This document shows, one piece after another, positions 25,632-33,212 of a DNA stretch of 64,000 nucleotides. The first letter of the stretch is position 1. Each line of letters opens with the position of its first letter. A model generated the notes under the pieces. It did no database searches, had not been told where the DNA came from, and worked only from the letters and a program-made list of their open reading frames with translations. The DNA is from CAYXOX01 sp964466745. GTDB taxonomy: Bacteria > Pseudomonadota > Alphaproteobacteria > Rhodobacterales > Rhodobacteraceae. The translations under genes were made by a program, and so were the position numbers. The stretch lies in contig CAYXOX010000002.1 in assembly GCA_964466745.1 (NCBI GenBank), forward strand, positions 1-64,000, in the 5' to 3' direction.

Positions 25632-25681
25632 TGAGAATGCTTCTCAATACCCTTGACTCTTGCGAACGCTTCGCAATATCA
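25632..25681 (+). promoter_or_regulatory. sitA promoter with two Fur-family-like operator boxes
   Basis: TGAGAATGCTTCTCA (25632-25646) is a perfect 7-1-7 type inverted repeat. TTGCGAACGCTTCGCAA (25660-25676) is a second, with 6-bp arms around ACGCT. The second lies between a TTGACT -35 (25653-25658) and an ATATCA -10 (25676-25681) with 17-base spacing, a classic repression position. Fur-family regulators (Mur/Fur in alphaproteobacteria) recognise such boxes and repress manganese importers. The sites are seen; the regulator identity is inferred. Confidence 0.7.
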
Positions 25682-25728
25682 AGGCAACAGGGAGATGTCC
25701 CTCATTCGCCACGCGGAGACGCACGCAG

Positions 25729-26685
25729 ATGTTCCTGACCAGACGTATCGCTCTCGCCGCCCTCGCAGCAGCCACGCTCGCTTTCCCCGCCGCCCCGCTT
25801 GCCGCGCAGGAGCGGCTCCAGGTCGTCGCCACCACCGGCATGATCGCCGATGCGGCCCGCGAGGTGGGCGGCGATCTCGTGGACGTCCGGGCCCTGATGG
25901 GGCCGGGCGTCGATCCCCACGCCTACCGCCAGACCCGCACCGACATCACCGCCATGGCCAATGCCGACCTGGTGCTCTGGAACGGGCTCTACCTCGAAGC
26001 GCAGATGGAGGAGTTCCTGCTCGAGCTCGGCGCGCGCCGGCCCGTGGTCGCCGTGGCCGAGGCGGTGCCCGAGAACCTGCTGATCGGCTCGGAGGATTAC
26101 GAGGGGCGCTTCGATCCGCATCTGTGGATGAACCCCAACCTGTGGTCGCGCGTGGTGGTCAACATCCGCGACGCGCTCTCCGAGGTGCACCCCGAGGCGG
26201 AGGAGAGCTTCGCCGCCAATGCCGACGCCTATCTCGGCCAGCTCGCCGAGCTCGCGCGCTACACCACCGAGGTGCTCTCCTCGGTGCCGGTGGAAAGCCG
26301 CGTGGTGCTCTCCTCCCACGACGCCTTCAACTACTTCGGCAACGCCTACGGCTTCGAGGTGGTGGGCATCCAGGGCATCTCCACCGAATCCGAGGCCGGC
26401 CTCCAGCGCATCTCCGAGCTCGTGGACATGCTGGTCGAGCGCAACATCGGCGCCGTCTTCGTGGAAACCTCGGTGTCCGACCGGAACATCCGCGCGCTGG
26501 TCGAGGGCGCGGCGGCGCGGGGCCACGAGGTGGTGATCGGGGGCGAGCTCTACTCCGATGCCATGGGCGAGCCCGGCACCTACGAGGGCACCTATGTCGG
26601 CATGATCGACGCCAACGCCACCACCATCGCCCGCGCCCTCGGCGGCACGGCGCCGGGCTCGGGAATGCTGGGGCTCCTGAATTGA
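25729..26685 (+). CDS. sitA: Manganese/zinc-binding periplasmic protein (SitA/TroA family)
   Basis: A 318-residue cluster A-I binding protein. Signal peptide residues 1-23 (ending PLAAQE). The metal ligands of the family are visible: His in GPGVDPHAYR, His in FDPHLWMNP, a Glu/Asp in SVPVESRVVLSSHDAFNYF and Asp in YVGMIDANATT. The His-His-Glu-Asp pattern without a His-rich loop favours Mn over Zn. The ATG at 25729 gives a clean signal peptide; longer versions do not. Confidence 0.9.
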   Translation: MFLTRRIALAALAAATLAFPAAPLAAQERLQVVATTGMIADAAREVGGDLVDVRALMGPGVDPHAYRQTRTDITAMANADLVLWNGLYLEAQMEEFLLELGARRPVVAVAEAVPENLLIGSEDYEGRFDPHLWMNPNLWSRVVVNIRDALSEVHPEAEESFAANADAYLGQLAELARYTTEVLSSVPVESRVVLSSHDAFNYFGNAYGFEVVGIQGISTESEAGLQRISELVDMLVERNIGAVFVETSVSDRNIRALVEGAAARGHEVVIGGELYSDAMGEPGTYEGTYVGMIDANATTIARALGGTAPGSGMLGLLN

Positions 26686-26693
26686 CCCATGGG

Positions 26694-27524
26694 ATGACGA
26701 TGCACGGACACCCCCCTGCAATCGCAACGAAAGACGGCCGCGCGACAGGCCCGGCCGCCGCCTCCCCGGACACCCCGCTCTCCGTGCGGGGTGTCACCGT
26801 TTCCTACGGGGAGAAACCCGCGATCTTCTCGATCGACGCGGATTTCCCGGCGCGGTCCATGTCGGCCATCATCGGGCCGAACGGCGCCGGAAAATCCACC
26901 CTGCTGAAGGCGGCGCTCGGGGTGATCCCGCGGCTCTCGGGCGAGGTCCAGGTGTTCGGCCAGCCGATGGAGGCGGCGCGCGCGCGCATCGCCTACGTGC
27001 CCCAGCGCGCCAGCGTCGACTGGGATTTCCCCACCACGGTGATGGATGTCGTCCAGATGGGGTACTATCGCAAGGTCGGCCTGCTCGGGCGGCTCTCGGG
27101 CCGGCTGGAGCGGCAGGCGCTTGCCTGCCTCGAACGGGTGGGCATGGCCGATTTCGCCCACCGCCAGATCGGGCAGCTCTCGGGCGGCCAGCAGCAGCGG
27201 GTGTTCCTCGCCCGGGCGCTGGCGCAGGAGGCCGATCTCTACCTGCTCGACGAACCCTTCGCCGGGGTCGATGCCGCCACCGAGCGGGCGATCATCGAGG
27301 TGCTCAAGCTGCTCAAGGCCGAGGGGCGGGCCGTGGTCGCGGTGCACCACGATCTCTCCACGGTGCGCGACTACTTCGATCACGTCTTCCTCATCAACGT
27401 GCGGCGGATCGCCGAGGGCCCCGTCGAGACGGCCTTCACCACCGCCAACCTGCAGGCGGCCTACGGCGGGCGGCTCGCGGCCACGCATCTCGACGAGCTG
27501 TCGATGGCGAGCGGGGCGCCGTGA
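26694..27524 (+). CDS. sitB: Manganese/zinc ABC transporter ATPase
   Basis: A 276-residue ATPase. Walker A is GPNGAGKST, with YVPQRASVDWDFPTTVMDVVQMG typical of metal importers; the signature is LSGGQQQRVFLARAL and Walker B LYLLDEPFAGVD. The first ~30 residues are a nonconserved extension. A second ATG two codons in (26700) is equally possible as the start. It is eight bases after sitA and overlaps the sitC start. Confidence 0.9.
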   Translation: MTMHGHPPAIATKDGRATGPAAASPDTPLSVRGVTVSYGEKPAIFSIDADFPARSMSAIIGPNGAGKSTLLKAALGVIPRLSGEVQVFGQPMEAARARIAYVPQRASVDWDFPTTVMDVVQMGYYRKVGLLGRLSGRLERQALACLERVGMADFAHRQIGQLSGGQQQRVFLARALAQEADLYLLDEPFAGVDAATERAIIEVLKLLKAEGRAVVAVHHDLSTVRDYFDHVFLINVRRIAEGPVETAFTTANLQAAYGGRLAATHLDELSMASGAP

Positions 27525-28735
27525 CACCCTTTCTCGAGGCGCTGCTGCTTCAGGCCGGGTACAACGCCGCGCTCGTGGCCATCGGCGCGGCGCTCCTCGG
27601 CTTCGCGGCCGGCGCCTCCGGCACCTTCCTGTTCCTGCGCAAGCGCGCGCTCGTCAGCGATGCCGTCGCCCACGCGACGCTGCCGGGGGTGGCGCTGGCC
27701 TTCATGCTGATGGTGAGCCTCGGCGGTGACGGGCGCAGCCTGCTGGGGCTGCTCGCCGGTTCGGCGGCAACGGCCTGGCTCGGCCTCGTGCTGATCGAGT
27801 GGATCGCGCGGCACACCCGCCTCCCGGAGGATGCCGCCATCGGCGCGGTGCTCGGCGTGTTCTTCGGCGTTGGCATCGTGCTGCTCACCGTCGTGCAGAC
27901 CATGAGCGCGGGGCGCCAGGCGGGGCTCGAAAGCTTCCTGCTGGGCGCGACGGCGGGCATGCTCTTCGAGGATGCGGTGGTGATCGCCCTCGGCGGCACG
28001 CTGGCGGTGCTGGCCACCTGGCTCCTGCGCCGGCCCCTGACCCTCGTCGCCTTCGATGCCGAGTATGCCGCCGCCCTGGGCTACGACGTGCGCCGGATCG
28101 ATCTTGCGATGATGGGCATCGTCATGGGCGTGACGGTGATCGGGCTCAAGCTGGTGGGGCTGATCCTGATCGTCGCGCTGCTCATCATCCCGCCCGTCAC
28201 CGCGCGCTTCTGGACCGAGCGGTCGAACCGCGTGATCTGGATCGCGGGCGCGCTCGGCGGGCTCGCGGGCTATCTCGGCGCGGCGCTCTCGGCCTCCGCG
28301 CCGGCGCTGCCCACCGGGCCGATCATCGTGCTCGTCGCCGCCGGGCTCTTCACGCTGTCGCTCTTCTTCGCGCCCGTGCGCGGGGTGGTGGCGGCCCTGC
28401 TCCGGCACCGGCGGTTCCAGGCCCGGGTGCACCGGCGGCAGGGGCTTCTCGCCCTCGCCGCCCGGCACCCGATCCGCGAGGGCTACACGCTGCGGCTGCT
28501 GGCCCGCGAGGGGCTGGTGCGCCCCGATGGCGTGCCCACCGAGGCGGGCCGGGCCCACGCCGCAAAGGTCGCGCGCGACGAGCGCCGCTGGGACGTGGCC
28601 CGCGAGATCCACCAGGACGCCGGGCTCACCGGGCGCTACGACGGGCTCACGCCCATCGAGGATGTCTTCACGCCCGACGAGATCGCCGAGTTCGACCGGC
28701 GGCTGGGCCCCCCTGTCGCCGTGGGGTCCGCCTGA
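27521..28735 (+). CDS. sitC: Manganese/zinc ABC permease with cytoplasmic C-terminal extension
   Basis: A 404-residue ABC-3 permease starting at GTG overlapping the sitB stop. Helices fill residues ~1-285, including SDAVAHATLPGVALAF and VGLILIVALLIIPPVTARF, both hallmarks. From ~290 a soluble, basic tail of over 100 residues follows (HPIREGYTLRLLAREGLV, EAGRAHAAKVARDERRWDVAREI, LTPIEDVFTPDEI). The tail reads like a winged-helix or DtxR-type dimerisation segment; ordinary SitC is ~285 residues. A regulatory role for the tail is inferred. Confidence 0.88.
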   Translation: MTPFLEALLLQAGYNAALVAIGAALLGFAAGASGTFLFLRKRALVSDAVAHATLPGVALAFMLMVSLGGDGRSLLGLLAGSAATAWLGLVLIEWIARHTRLPEDAAIGAVLGVFFGVGIVLLTVVQTMSAGRQAGLESFLLGATAGMLFEDAVVIALGGTLAVLATWLLRRPLTLVAFDAEYAAALGYDVRRIDLAMMGIVMGVTVIGLKLVGLILIVALLIIPPVTARFWTERSNRVIWIAGALGGLAGYLGAALSASAPALPTGPIIVLVAAGLFTLSLFFAPVRGVVAALLRHRRFQARVHRRQGLLALAARHPIREGYTLRLLAREGLVRPDGVPTEAGRAHAAKVARDERRWDVAREIHQDAGLTGRYDGLTPIEDVFTPDEIAEFDRRLGPPVAVGSA

Positions 28736-28935
28736 TGGGCGCGGGCATGGCCGGGGGTGCCATCGGGCCGGGCGGCGTCGGCCCCGCGCGGGGCGGCTGG
28801 ACCGCGCCCGGGGGCTGCGTTCCGCCGGTCGGCGCCGTCCTGCCGGCGGCCGCCGGCCCGATGGCGCGCGGAAGCCGTCCGGCACGCCGGAAGCCGGCGG
28901 GGCCCGGCATCATGGCGCGCGGGAGGATGCGGTGA
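28735..28935 (+). CDS. Possible 66-residue bridging frame between the two permeases
   Basis: This frame begins with the ATG of a TGATG overlap at the sitC stop and ends with the TGA of a second TGATG at the sitD start, filling the spacer exactly. The product is Gly/Pro/Ala/Arg-rich (GAGMAGGAIGPGGVGPARGG at the start) with no helix or domain. It may exist only to couple translation, or be chance in GC-rich DNA. No function is claimed. Confidence 0.3.
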   Translation: MGAGMAGGAIGPGGVGPARGGWTAPGGCVPPVGAVLPAAAGPMARGSRPARRKPAGPGIMARGRMR

Positions 28936-29867
28936 TGGGCGCCGATTTCGTGCAGTTCTCGCTCACCCCGATCCTCATCGGGGCCTTCGCAGCCGTCGCC
29001 TGCGCGCTGCCCGGCAACTTCCTGATCCTGCGGCGGCAGGCGCTCATCGGCGATGCCATCAGCCACGTGGTGCTGCCGGGCATCGTGGTGGCCTTCCTGG
29101 TGACGGGCGCCGTGGCGGCCGTCCCGATGCTGCTCGGGGCGGCGGGGGCGGCCATCGTCGCGGTCGCGCTGATCGAGGCGGTCAAGCGGCTCGGCCATAT
29201 CGAGCCCGGCGCGGCCATGGGTGTGGTCTTCACCACCATGTTCGCGGCCGGGGTTCTGATCCTGGAACAGACCGATACGAGCCAGGTTCATCTCGACGTG
29301 GAGCACGCGCTGATGGGCAACCTCGAATCGCTCATCTGGTTCGACGCCGAGGGCTGGCACTCGCTGCTTGATCCGGCGGCGCTGGCGACGCTGCCCGAGG
29401 AGCTCCTGCGCATGGCGGCGGCCTGCGCGCTCGTCGCGGCGCTGGTGCTCGTGTTCTGGCGCTGGCTCAAGATCGCCACCTTCGACGAGGGCTTCGCCCG
29501 CGCGCTGGGCATCCCGGCGGCGGCGGTGGGCTTCGGGCTGGTGGTCACGGCGGCCATCGCGGCCGTCGCCGCCTTCGATGCGGTGGGCTCGATCATCGTG
29601 ATCGCCATGTTCATCTGCCCGCCCGCCGCCGCCCGGCTGATGACGAACCGGCTCCACCGTCAGGTGTGGTGGTCGGTCGGCTTCGCCGTGCTCGCGGCGG
29701 TGCTCGGCTATGTGCTCGCCGGCTACGGGCCGCTCTGGTTCGGGGCGGGCAACGCGGTGAGCGCCGCCGGGATGATCGCCGCCGTCTCGGGCGTCCTTCT
29801 CGGGCTGGCCTGCCTCTTCGGCCCCCACCGGGCGCGCATCGGTACGGGCCGCGAAGAGGCCGCCTGA
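28935..29867 (+). CDS. sitD: Manganese/zinc ABC transporter permease
   Basis: A 310-residue ABC-3 permease, without the tail seen in sitC. Family stretches are QALIGDAISHVVLPGIVVAF near residue 36, a central polar loop LMGNLESLIWFD, and AAFDAVGSIIVIAMFICPPAAARLM. GGGAGGATGCGG precedes the ATG. It forms the heterodimeric channel with sitC and ends the operon. Confidence 0.9.
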   Translation: MGADFVQFSLTPILIGAFAAVACALPGNFLILRRQALIGDAISHVVLPGIVVAFLVTGAVAAVPMLLGAAGAAIVAVALIEAVKRLGHIEPGAAMGVVFTTMFAAGVLILEQTDTSQVHLDVEHALMGNLESLIWFDAEGWHSLLDPAALATLPEELLRMAAACALVAALVLVFWRWLKIATFDEGFARALGIPAAAVGFGLVVTAAIAAVAAFDAVGSIIVIAMFICPPAAARLMTNRLHRQVWWSVGFAVLAAVLGYVLAGYGPLWFGAGNAVSAAGMIAAVSGVLLGLACLFGPHRARIGTGREEAA

Positions 29868-29955
29868 ACCCCGGTCGGCGAAAGGCCGGGCAGGGCGCGG
29901 GCGGGGGCAGGTCGCGCCGCCCGGTGCCCCGGCACGGCGCGACCGCGGGCGCGCG

Positions 29956-30330
29956 TCAGTAGGCGCCGGGGGCCGCCCGGCCCGCGCCGGAGCCGTCCGC
30001 GCCGGGCGTTCCGAGGGGCGCGCCATGCGGCGCGATGCGGGCGGCGAGGGGCCGCTTGTCGCCGTACCATTCCATCTCCACGACGGCGAGCGTCGCCGGG
30101 TCGAGCTTGACCTCGATCCGCCGCCCCTCGGCGTCGCGCCCCTCGATCTCGTAGCATCCGTCGTCGATCTTCAGCTCGCGCACCGTCCAGCCGCGCTCGG
30201 CGGCCAGCTCCTGCGCGTTCGCCATCGGCTGCCACTGGGCGCGGGGCGCGAAGCAATCGTCGTCGTCGGCCAGCGCGGCCCCGGCCGGCAGCAGGGCGGC
30301 AAGGGCGATGATCTTGAAGGTGGTCGTCAT
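29956..30330 (-). CDS. Exported PepSY-domain protein 1
   Basis: A 124-residue protein with a signal peptide (MTTTFKIIALAALLPAGAAL, cleaved near ALAD) and one PepSY domain (~40-95), with RGWTVRELKIDDGCYEIEGRD and PATLAVVEMEWYG. The C-terminal ~30 residues are Gly/Pro/Ala-rich. PepSY proteins are periplasmic and often neighbour two-component systems they may modulate. This one is a close paralogue of the protein at 30561-30890 and shares promoter boxes with it. Confidence 0.85.
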   Translation of the reverse strand: MTTTFKIIALAALLPAGAALADDDDCFAPRAQWQPMANAQELAAERGWTVRELKIDDGCYEIEGRDAEGRRIEVKLDPATLAVVEMEWYGDKRPLAARIAPHGAPLGTPGADGSGAGRAAPGAY

Positions 30331-30387
30331 GGCAGGATCTCCATTTCTCTGCGTTCGGGTTGGTGAGGAGCACCCTGCCGGCCCCGG

Positions 30388-30441
30388 CTGAGCGGTTCCT
30401 GACGGCGCGGTGCTTTCCGCTTCAGCTTGCCGTCAGGAACC
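30388..30441. promoter_or_regulatory. Paired CTGA-N7-CTGA boxes upstream of PepSY 1
   Basis: CTGA at 30388-30391 and 30399-30402 repeat with an 11-base period. On the other strand CTGA recurs (plus-strand TCAG at 30422-30425 and 30433-30436) with the same period. The inner parts form a perfect 13-bp inverted repeat, GGTTCCTGACGGC with GCCGTCAGGAACC. Direct repeats of ~11 bp are the binding mode of OmpR/PhoB-type regulators such as the one at 31035. Confidence 0.6.
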
Positions 30442-30560
30442 GGCGGAAGGCGCCGCAGCCGCCGGCGCGGCATGCCCGCAACGCCTCGCACCGGCCCGGG
30501 CGGGCGCGGCATGGGGGCAAGGGCCGCCGGGGCCGGAGCGGGTGCGGTTCTTTCTGGGCG

Positions 30561-30890
30561 TCAGTCGTCGTCGTCGTGAGACCGGCGACCCTCGTCGTGC
30601 TCGCGGTCGTCACCGTCGTCTTCGTCCTCGTACTCGAACGCGATCACCTCGAGCGTGGCCGGGTGGATCGTAACCTCGAACCACCGGCCCTCCGCGTCGC
30701 GCGCCTCGATCTCGTAGCAGCCGTCGTCGATCTCCAGCTCGCGCACCGTCCAGCCGCTGTCCTCGGCCAGCTGCGTGACGGCTGCCAGCGGCTGCCAATC
30801 GGCGATGGACACCAGGCAATCGTCGTCCGCGCGCGCCGCCGTGGCCGGCAATACCGCGAGAGCCGCCATGATCGTCAGGATCTTCTTCAT
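30561..30890 (-). CDS. Exported PepSY-domain protein 2
   Basis: A 109-residue protein: signal peptide MKKILTIMAALAVLPATAARA, then a PepSY domain with SGWTVRELEIDDGCYEIEARD and PATLEVIAFEYED, and a tail of alternating Asp, Glu, His and Arg ending in four Asp. The acidic tail could bind metal ions. Nearly the same core sequence as PepSY 1 shows tandem duplication. It is divergent from the two-component genes and shares their intergenic boxes. Confidence 0.88.
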   Translation of the reverse strand: MKKILTIMAALAVLPATAARADDDCLVSIADWQPLAAVTQLAEDSGWTVRELEIDDGCYEIEARDAEGRWFEVTIHPATLEVIAFEYEDEDDGDDREHDEGRRSHDDDD

Positions 30891-30939
30891 GCCTCGACTC
30901 CTCGGCTTTCCCGGCCCGGCCTCCGTCTTGCACGCCAGT

Positions 30940-30988
30940 CTGACGCCAGCCTGAAGCTGCCGGCCGCCGCGCTTCACTCTGGCGTCAG
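30940..30988. promoter_or_regulatory. Paired CTGA-N7-CTGA boxes between PepSY 2 and the response regulator
   Basis: CTGA at 30940-30943 and 30951-30954 has an 11-base period; TCAC at 30974-30977 and TCAG at 30985-30988 give the mirror pair with one mismatch. CTGACGCCAG (30940-30949) and CTGGCGTCAG (30979-30988) are perfect complements. The arrangement matches that upstream of PepSY 1, so both are probably bound by the adjacent response regulator. Confidence 0.65.
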
Positions 30989-31034
30989 GCTGGCGGATCA
31001 TGGAAGCTCGGGCGAGCGAGAAACAGGCAAGGCC

Positions 31035-31694
31035 ATGCGTATCCTGCTGATCGAGGACGACACGGTTCTGGGCGCCGCGGTGCGCGACGAGATCGGCGCC
31101 GCCGGCCACTCGGTGGACTGGGTGACGCGCCTCGACGCGGCCGGCGACGCGGTGCGCGCCGCCGTCTTCGATCTCGTCCTGCTCGACCTGATGCTGCCCG
31201 ACGGGCGCGGCATCGGCTTCCTGAAGAACCTGCGCGCGCGGGGCGACGTGACCCCGGTCATCATCCTCACGGCGCTCGACCAGGTGTCGGACCGGATCGA
31301 GGGGCTCAACGCGGGCGCCGACGACTACCTCGTCAAGCCCTTCGATCTGGCGGAACTTTCGGCCCGGATCGGCTCGGTCGCCCGGCGTTACACGGGCAAT
31401 CCGAACCCTACCGTCTCCCACGGCCCGCTCGAGATCGATCTCGCCGCCCGCAACGTCCTGCGCGACGGCAGGCCCGTGCAGCTCACCGCGCGGGAATGGG
31501 CGCTCTTCGAGGCCTTTCTCGCGCGCCCGGGGCAGCTGCTCTCGCGGCCGCAGCTGGAAGAGAAGCTCTACGCCTTCGATGCCGAGGTGGAAAGCAACAC
31601 CATCGAGGTGCATGTCAGCCGCCTGCGCAAGAAGCTCGGGAGGGCGGTGATCGAAACCGAGCGCGGCATGGGCTACCGGCTGGGGCGCCCGTGA
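31035..31694 (+). CDS. OmpR/PhoB-family response regulator (QseB-like)
   Basis: A 219-residue regulator. The receiver domain (1-~118) has the acidic pair IEDDT, phospho-acceptor Asp51 in LVLLDLMLPDG, Thr in ILTALD and Lys in YLVKPFD. The C-terminal winged helix (~125-217) ends VSRLRKKLGRAVIETERGMGYRL. It overlaps or abuts the kinase gene (GTGA junction). The two-component pair plus PepSY proteins resembles QseBC/PmrAB-type envelope stress systems. Confidence 0.92.
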   Translation: MRILLIEDDTVLGAAVRDEIGAAGHSVDWVTRLDAAGDAVRAAVFDLVLLDLMLPDGRGIGFLKNLRARGDVTPVIILTALDQVSDRIEGLNAGADDYLVKPFDLAELSARIGSVARRYTGNPNPTVSHGPLEIDLAARNVLRDGRPVQLTAREWALFEAFLARPGQLLSRPQLEEKLYAFDAEVESNTIEVHVSRLRKKLGRAVIETERGMGYRLGRP

Positions 31695-31696
31695 GG

Positions 31697-33055
31697 ATGC
31701 CGCGCAGCCTCCAGGCGCGGCTGGGGCTTTCGCTGGGGCTGGTGCTTACGGTGCTGTGGCTGCTGGCGGCCACCGTCACCGCGCTGATCGTCAAGGCCGA
31801 GATGGACGAGGTGTTCGACGGCGCCCTGCGCGAGACCGCCGAACGCCTCCTGCCGCTCGCGGTTACAGATATCGTTGGGCGGGAGGGCACCGGGCAGGGC
31901 CAGCGGCTCGCCCCGTTCCGGGGGCAGGACGCCTTCTTCACCTATGTCGTGCGCGACGCCGAGGGGCGCATCCTGTTGCAGTCCCACGAGGCCGATCCCT
32001 CGGTGTTCCCGCCCTGGGACGGGCCGGGGTTCCGCCAGACGCAAACCCACCGGCTCTACGGCGACGCGGCCCTGCAGGGCACCGTGCGCATCACCGTGGC
32101 CGAGCCGCTGGCCCACCGCGCGGCGGCCGCCCGGGAAATCCAGCTCGGCCTCGGGCTCCCGCTGCTGGTGATGCTGCCGGTGGCGCTGGCGGCGATCGTG
32201 TTCGCGGTCCGCGGCAGCCTCGGCTCCCTGCGCCGGTTCCGCGCCAGCCTGGAGGCGCGCGGCGCGCGCGATCTCTCCCCCGTTCCGGCCGACGGGCTGC
32301 CCGCGGAGATCGCGCCGCTGGCCGCCACGCTCGACAGCCTGCTGGCCCGCCTGCGCGACGCCTTCGAGGCCGAGCGCAGCTTCGCGGCGAATGCCGCCCA
32401 CGAGCTGCGCACGCCGCTGGCCGGGGCCATCGCCCAGGCCCAGCGCCTGCAGGCGGAAACGCGCGATCCCGCGGCCGGGGCGCGGGCGGCCGGGATCGAG
32501 GCGACGCTGAAGCGGCTCACCCGGCTTTCCGAGCGGCTGATGCAGCTGGCCCGGGCCGAGGGCGGCCGCCTGCGCGGCGACACCAGCGCCGATCTGCGCA
32601 CTCTCGCTCAGGTCGTCGTCGAGGATATCGGCCGCACGGCGCCGGGGCGGATCGCGCTCGATCTTCCCGGCGGACCGGTGATGTCGGATCTCGATCCCGA
32701 TGCCTTCGCGATCCTCCTGCGCAACCTCCTCGAAAACGCCCTGCGCCACGGGGCGGCGGAGGGGCGCGTCGCGGTCGCGCTGGCCGAAGACGGGCGGCTC
32801 GTCGTCGCCAACGATGGCCCGGTGCTGCCCCGCGCCGCGATGGAGCGGCTGACGGCCCGGTTCGAGCGCGCGGGCGCCGGAGGCGACGGCAGCGGGCTGG
32901 GCCTCGCGATCGTGGCCGCAATCGCCGCGCGCATCGACAGCCCGCTCAGCCTCACCTCGCCGCGTCCGGGCAGCGACGAGGGCTTCGAGGCCGCGCTGCG
33001 GCTGCCGACCGATCCGGGGCGGGCCCCTTCGCCGGCGGGCCGGCACCCGGGCTGA
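31697..33055 (+). CDS. Sensor histidine kinase (QseC-like)
   Basis: A 452-residue membrane kinase. TM1 ~10-32, a periplasmic domain to ~148, TM2 ~150-172, then HAMP-like linker. The H-box is ANAAHELRTPL with His235; N-box LLENALRHGA; G-box GDGSGLGLAIV. The length suits QseC. An in-frame GTG at 31691 overlapping the regulator stop is an alternative start. The ligand is unknown; the neighbouring PepSY proteins are candidates for signal input. Confidence 0.9.
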   Translation: MPRSLQARLGLSLGLVLTVLWLLAATVTALIVKAEMDEVFDGALRETAERLLPLAVTDIVGREGTGQGQRLAPFRGQDAFFTYVVRDAEGRILLQSHEADPSVFPPWDGPGFRQTQTHRLYGDAALQGTVRITVAEPLAHRAAAAREIQLGLGLPLLVMLPVALAAIVFAVRGSLGSLRRFRASLEARGARDLSPVPADGLPAEIAPLAATLDSLLARLRDAFEAERSFAANAAHELRTPLAGAIAQAQRLQAETRDPAAGARAAGIEATLKRLTRLSERLMQLARAEGGRLRGDTSADLRTLAQVVVEDIGRTAPGRIALDLPGGPVMSDLDPDAFAILLRNLLENALRHGAAEGRVAVALAEDGRLVVANDGPVLPRAAMERLTARFERAGAGGDGSGLGLAIVAAIAARIDSPLSLTSPRPGSDEGFEAALRLPTDPGRAPSPAGRHPG

Positions 33056-33142
33056 CGACCGGGCGTGGCGGGGCGGGCCCAAGGGGCCGATGAAGGCCGA
33101 AGGGGCCCGCCAAGGCCCGCCGCCGCGCCCGTGCCGGCGGGG

Positions 33143-33197
33143 TGCGGATCGCGCCAGCGCGCTTGCGGATCGCGCCGGCGCGTGTGCGGATCGCGCC
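33143..33197. repeat. Three tandem copies of a 13-bp unit at 21-bp spacing
   Basis: TGCGGATCGCGCC occurs at 33143-33155, 33164-33176 and 33185-33197, each start 21 bases from the last, between the convergent kinase and doeB genes. The spacers also resemble one another. The spacing is a multiple of three, but no gene spans it convincingly. Possible roles include a protein-binding array, or simple slippage. Confidence 0.7.
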
Positions 33198-33212
33198 ACC
33201 CGTGGGGCCGGC

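Noticed and set aside
24808..25647. Minus-strand 279-codon frame opposite the sulfur genes and the sitA upstream region
   Set aside because: Low-complexity Arg/Gly/Pro product, no ribosome site, and it overlaps the sitA promoter boxes.
30360..30560. Plus-strand long frame leading into the response regulator as an N-terminal extension
   Set aside because: The receiver domain begins cleanly at MRILLIEDD (31035); upstream sequence covers the PepSY 2 gene and operator boxes.
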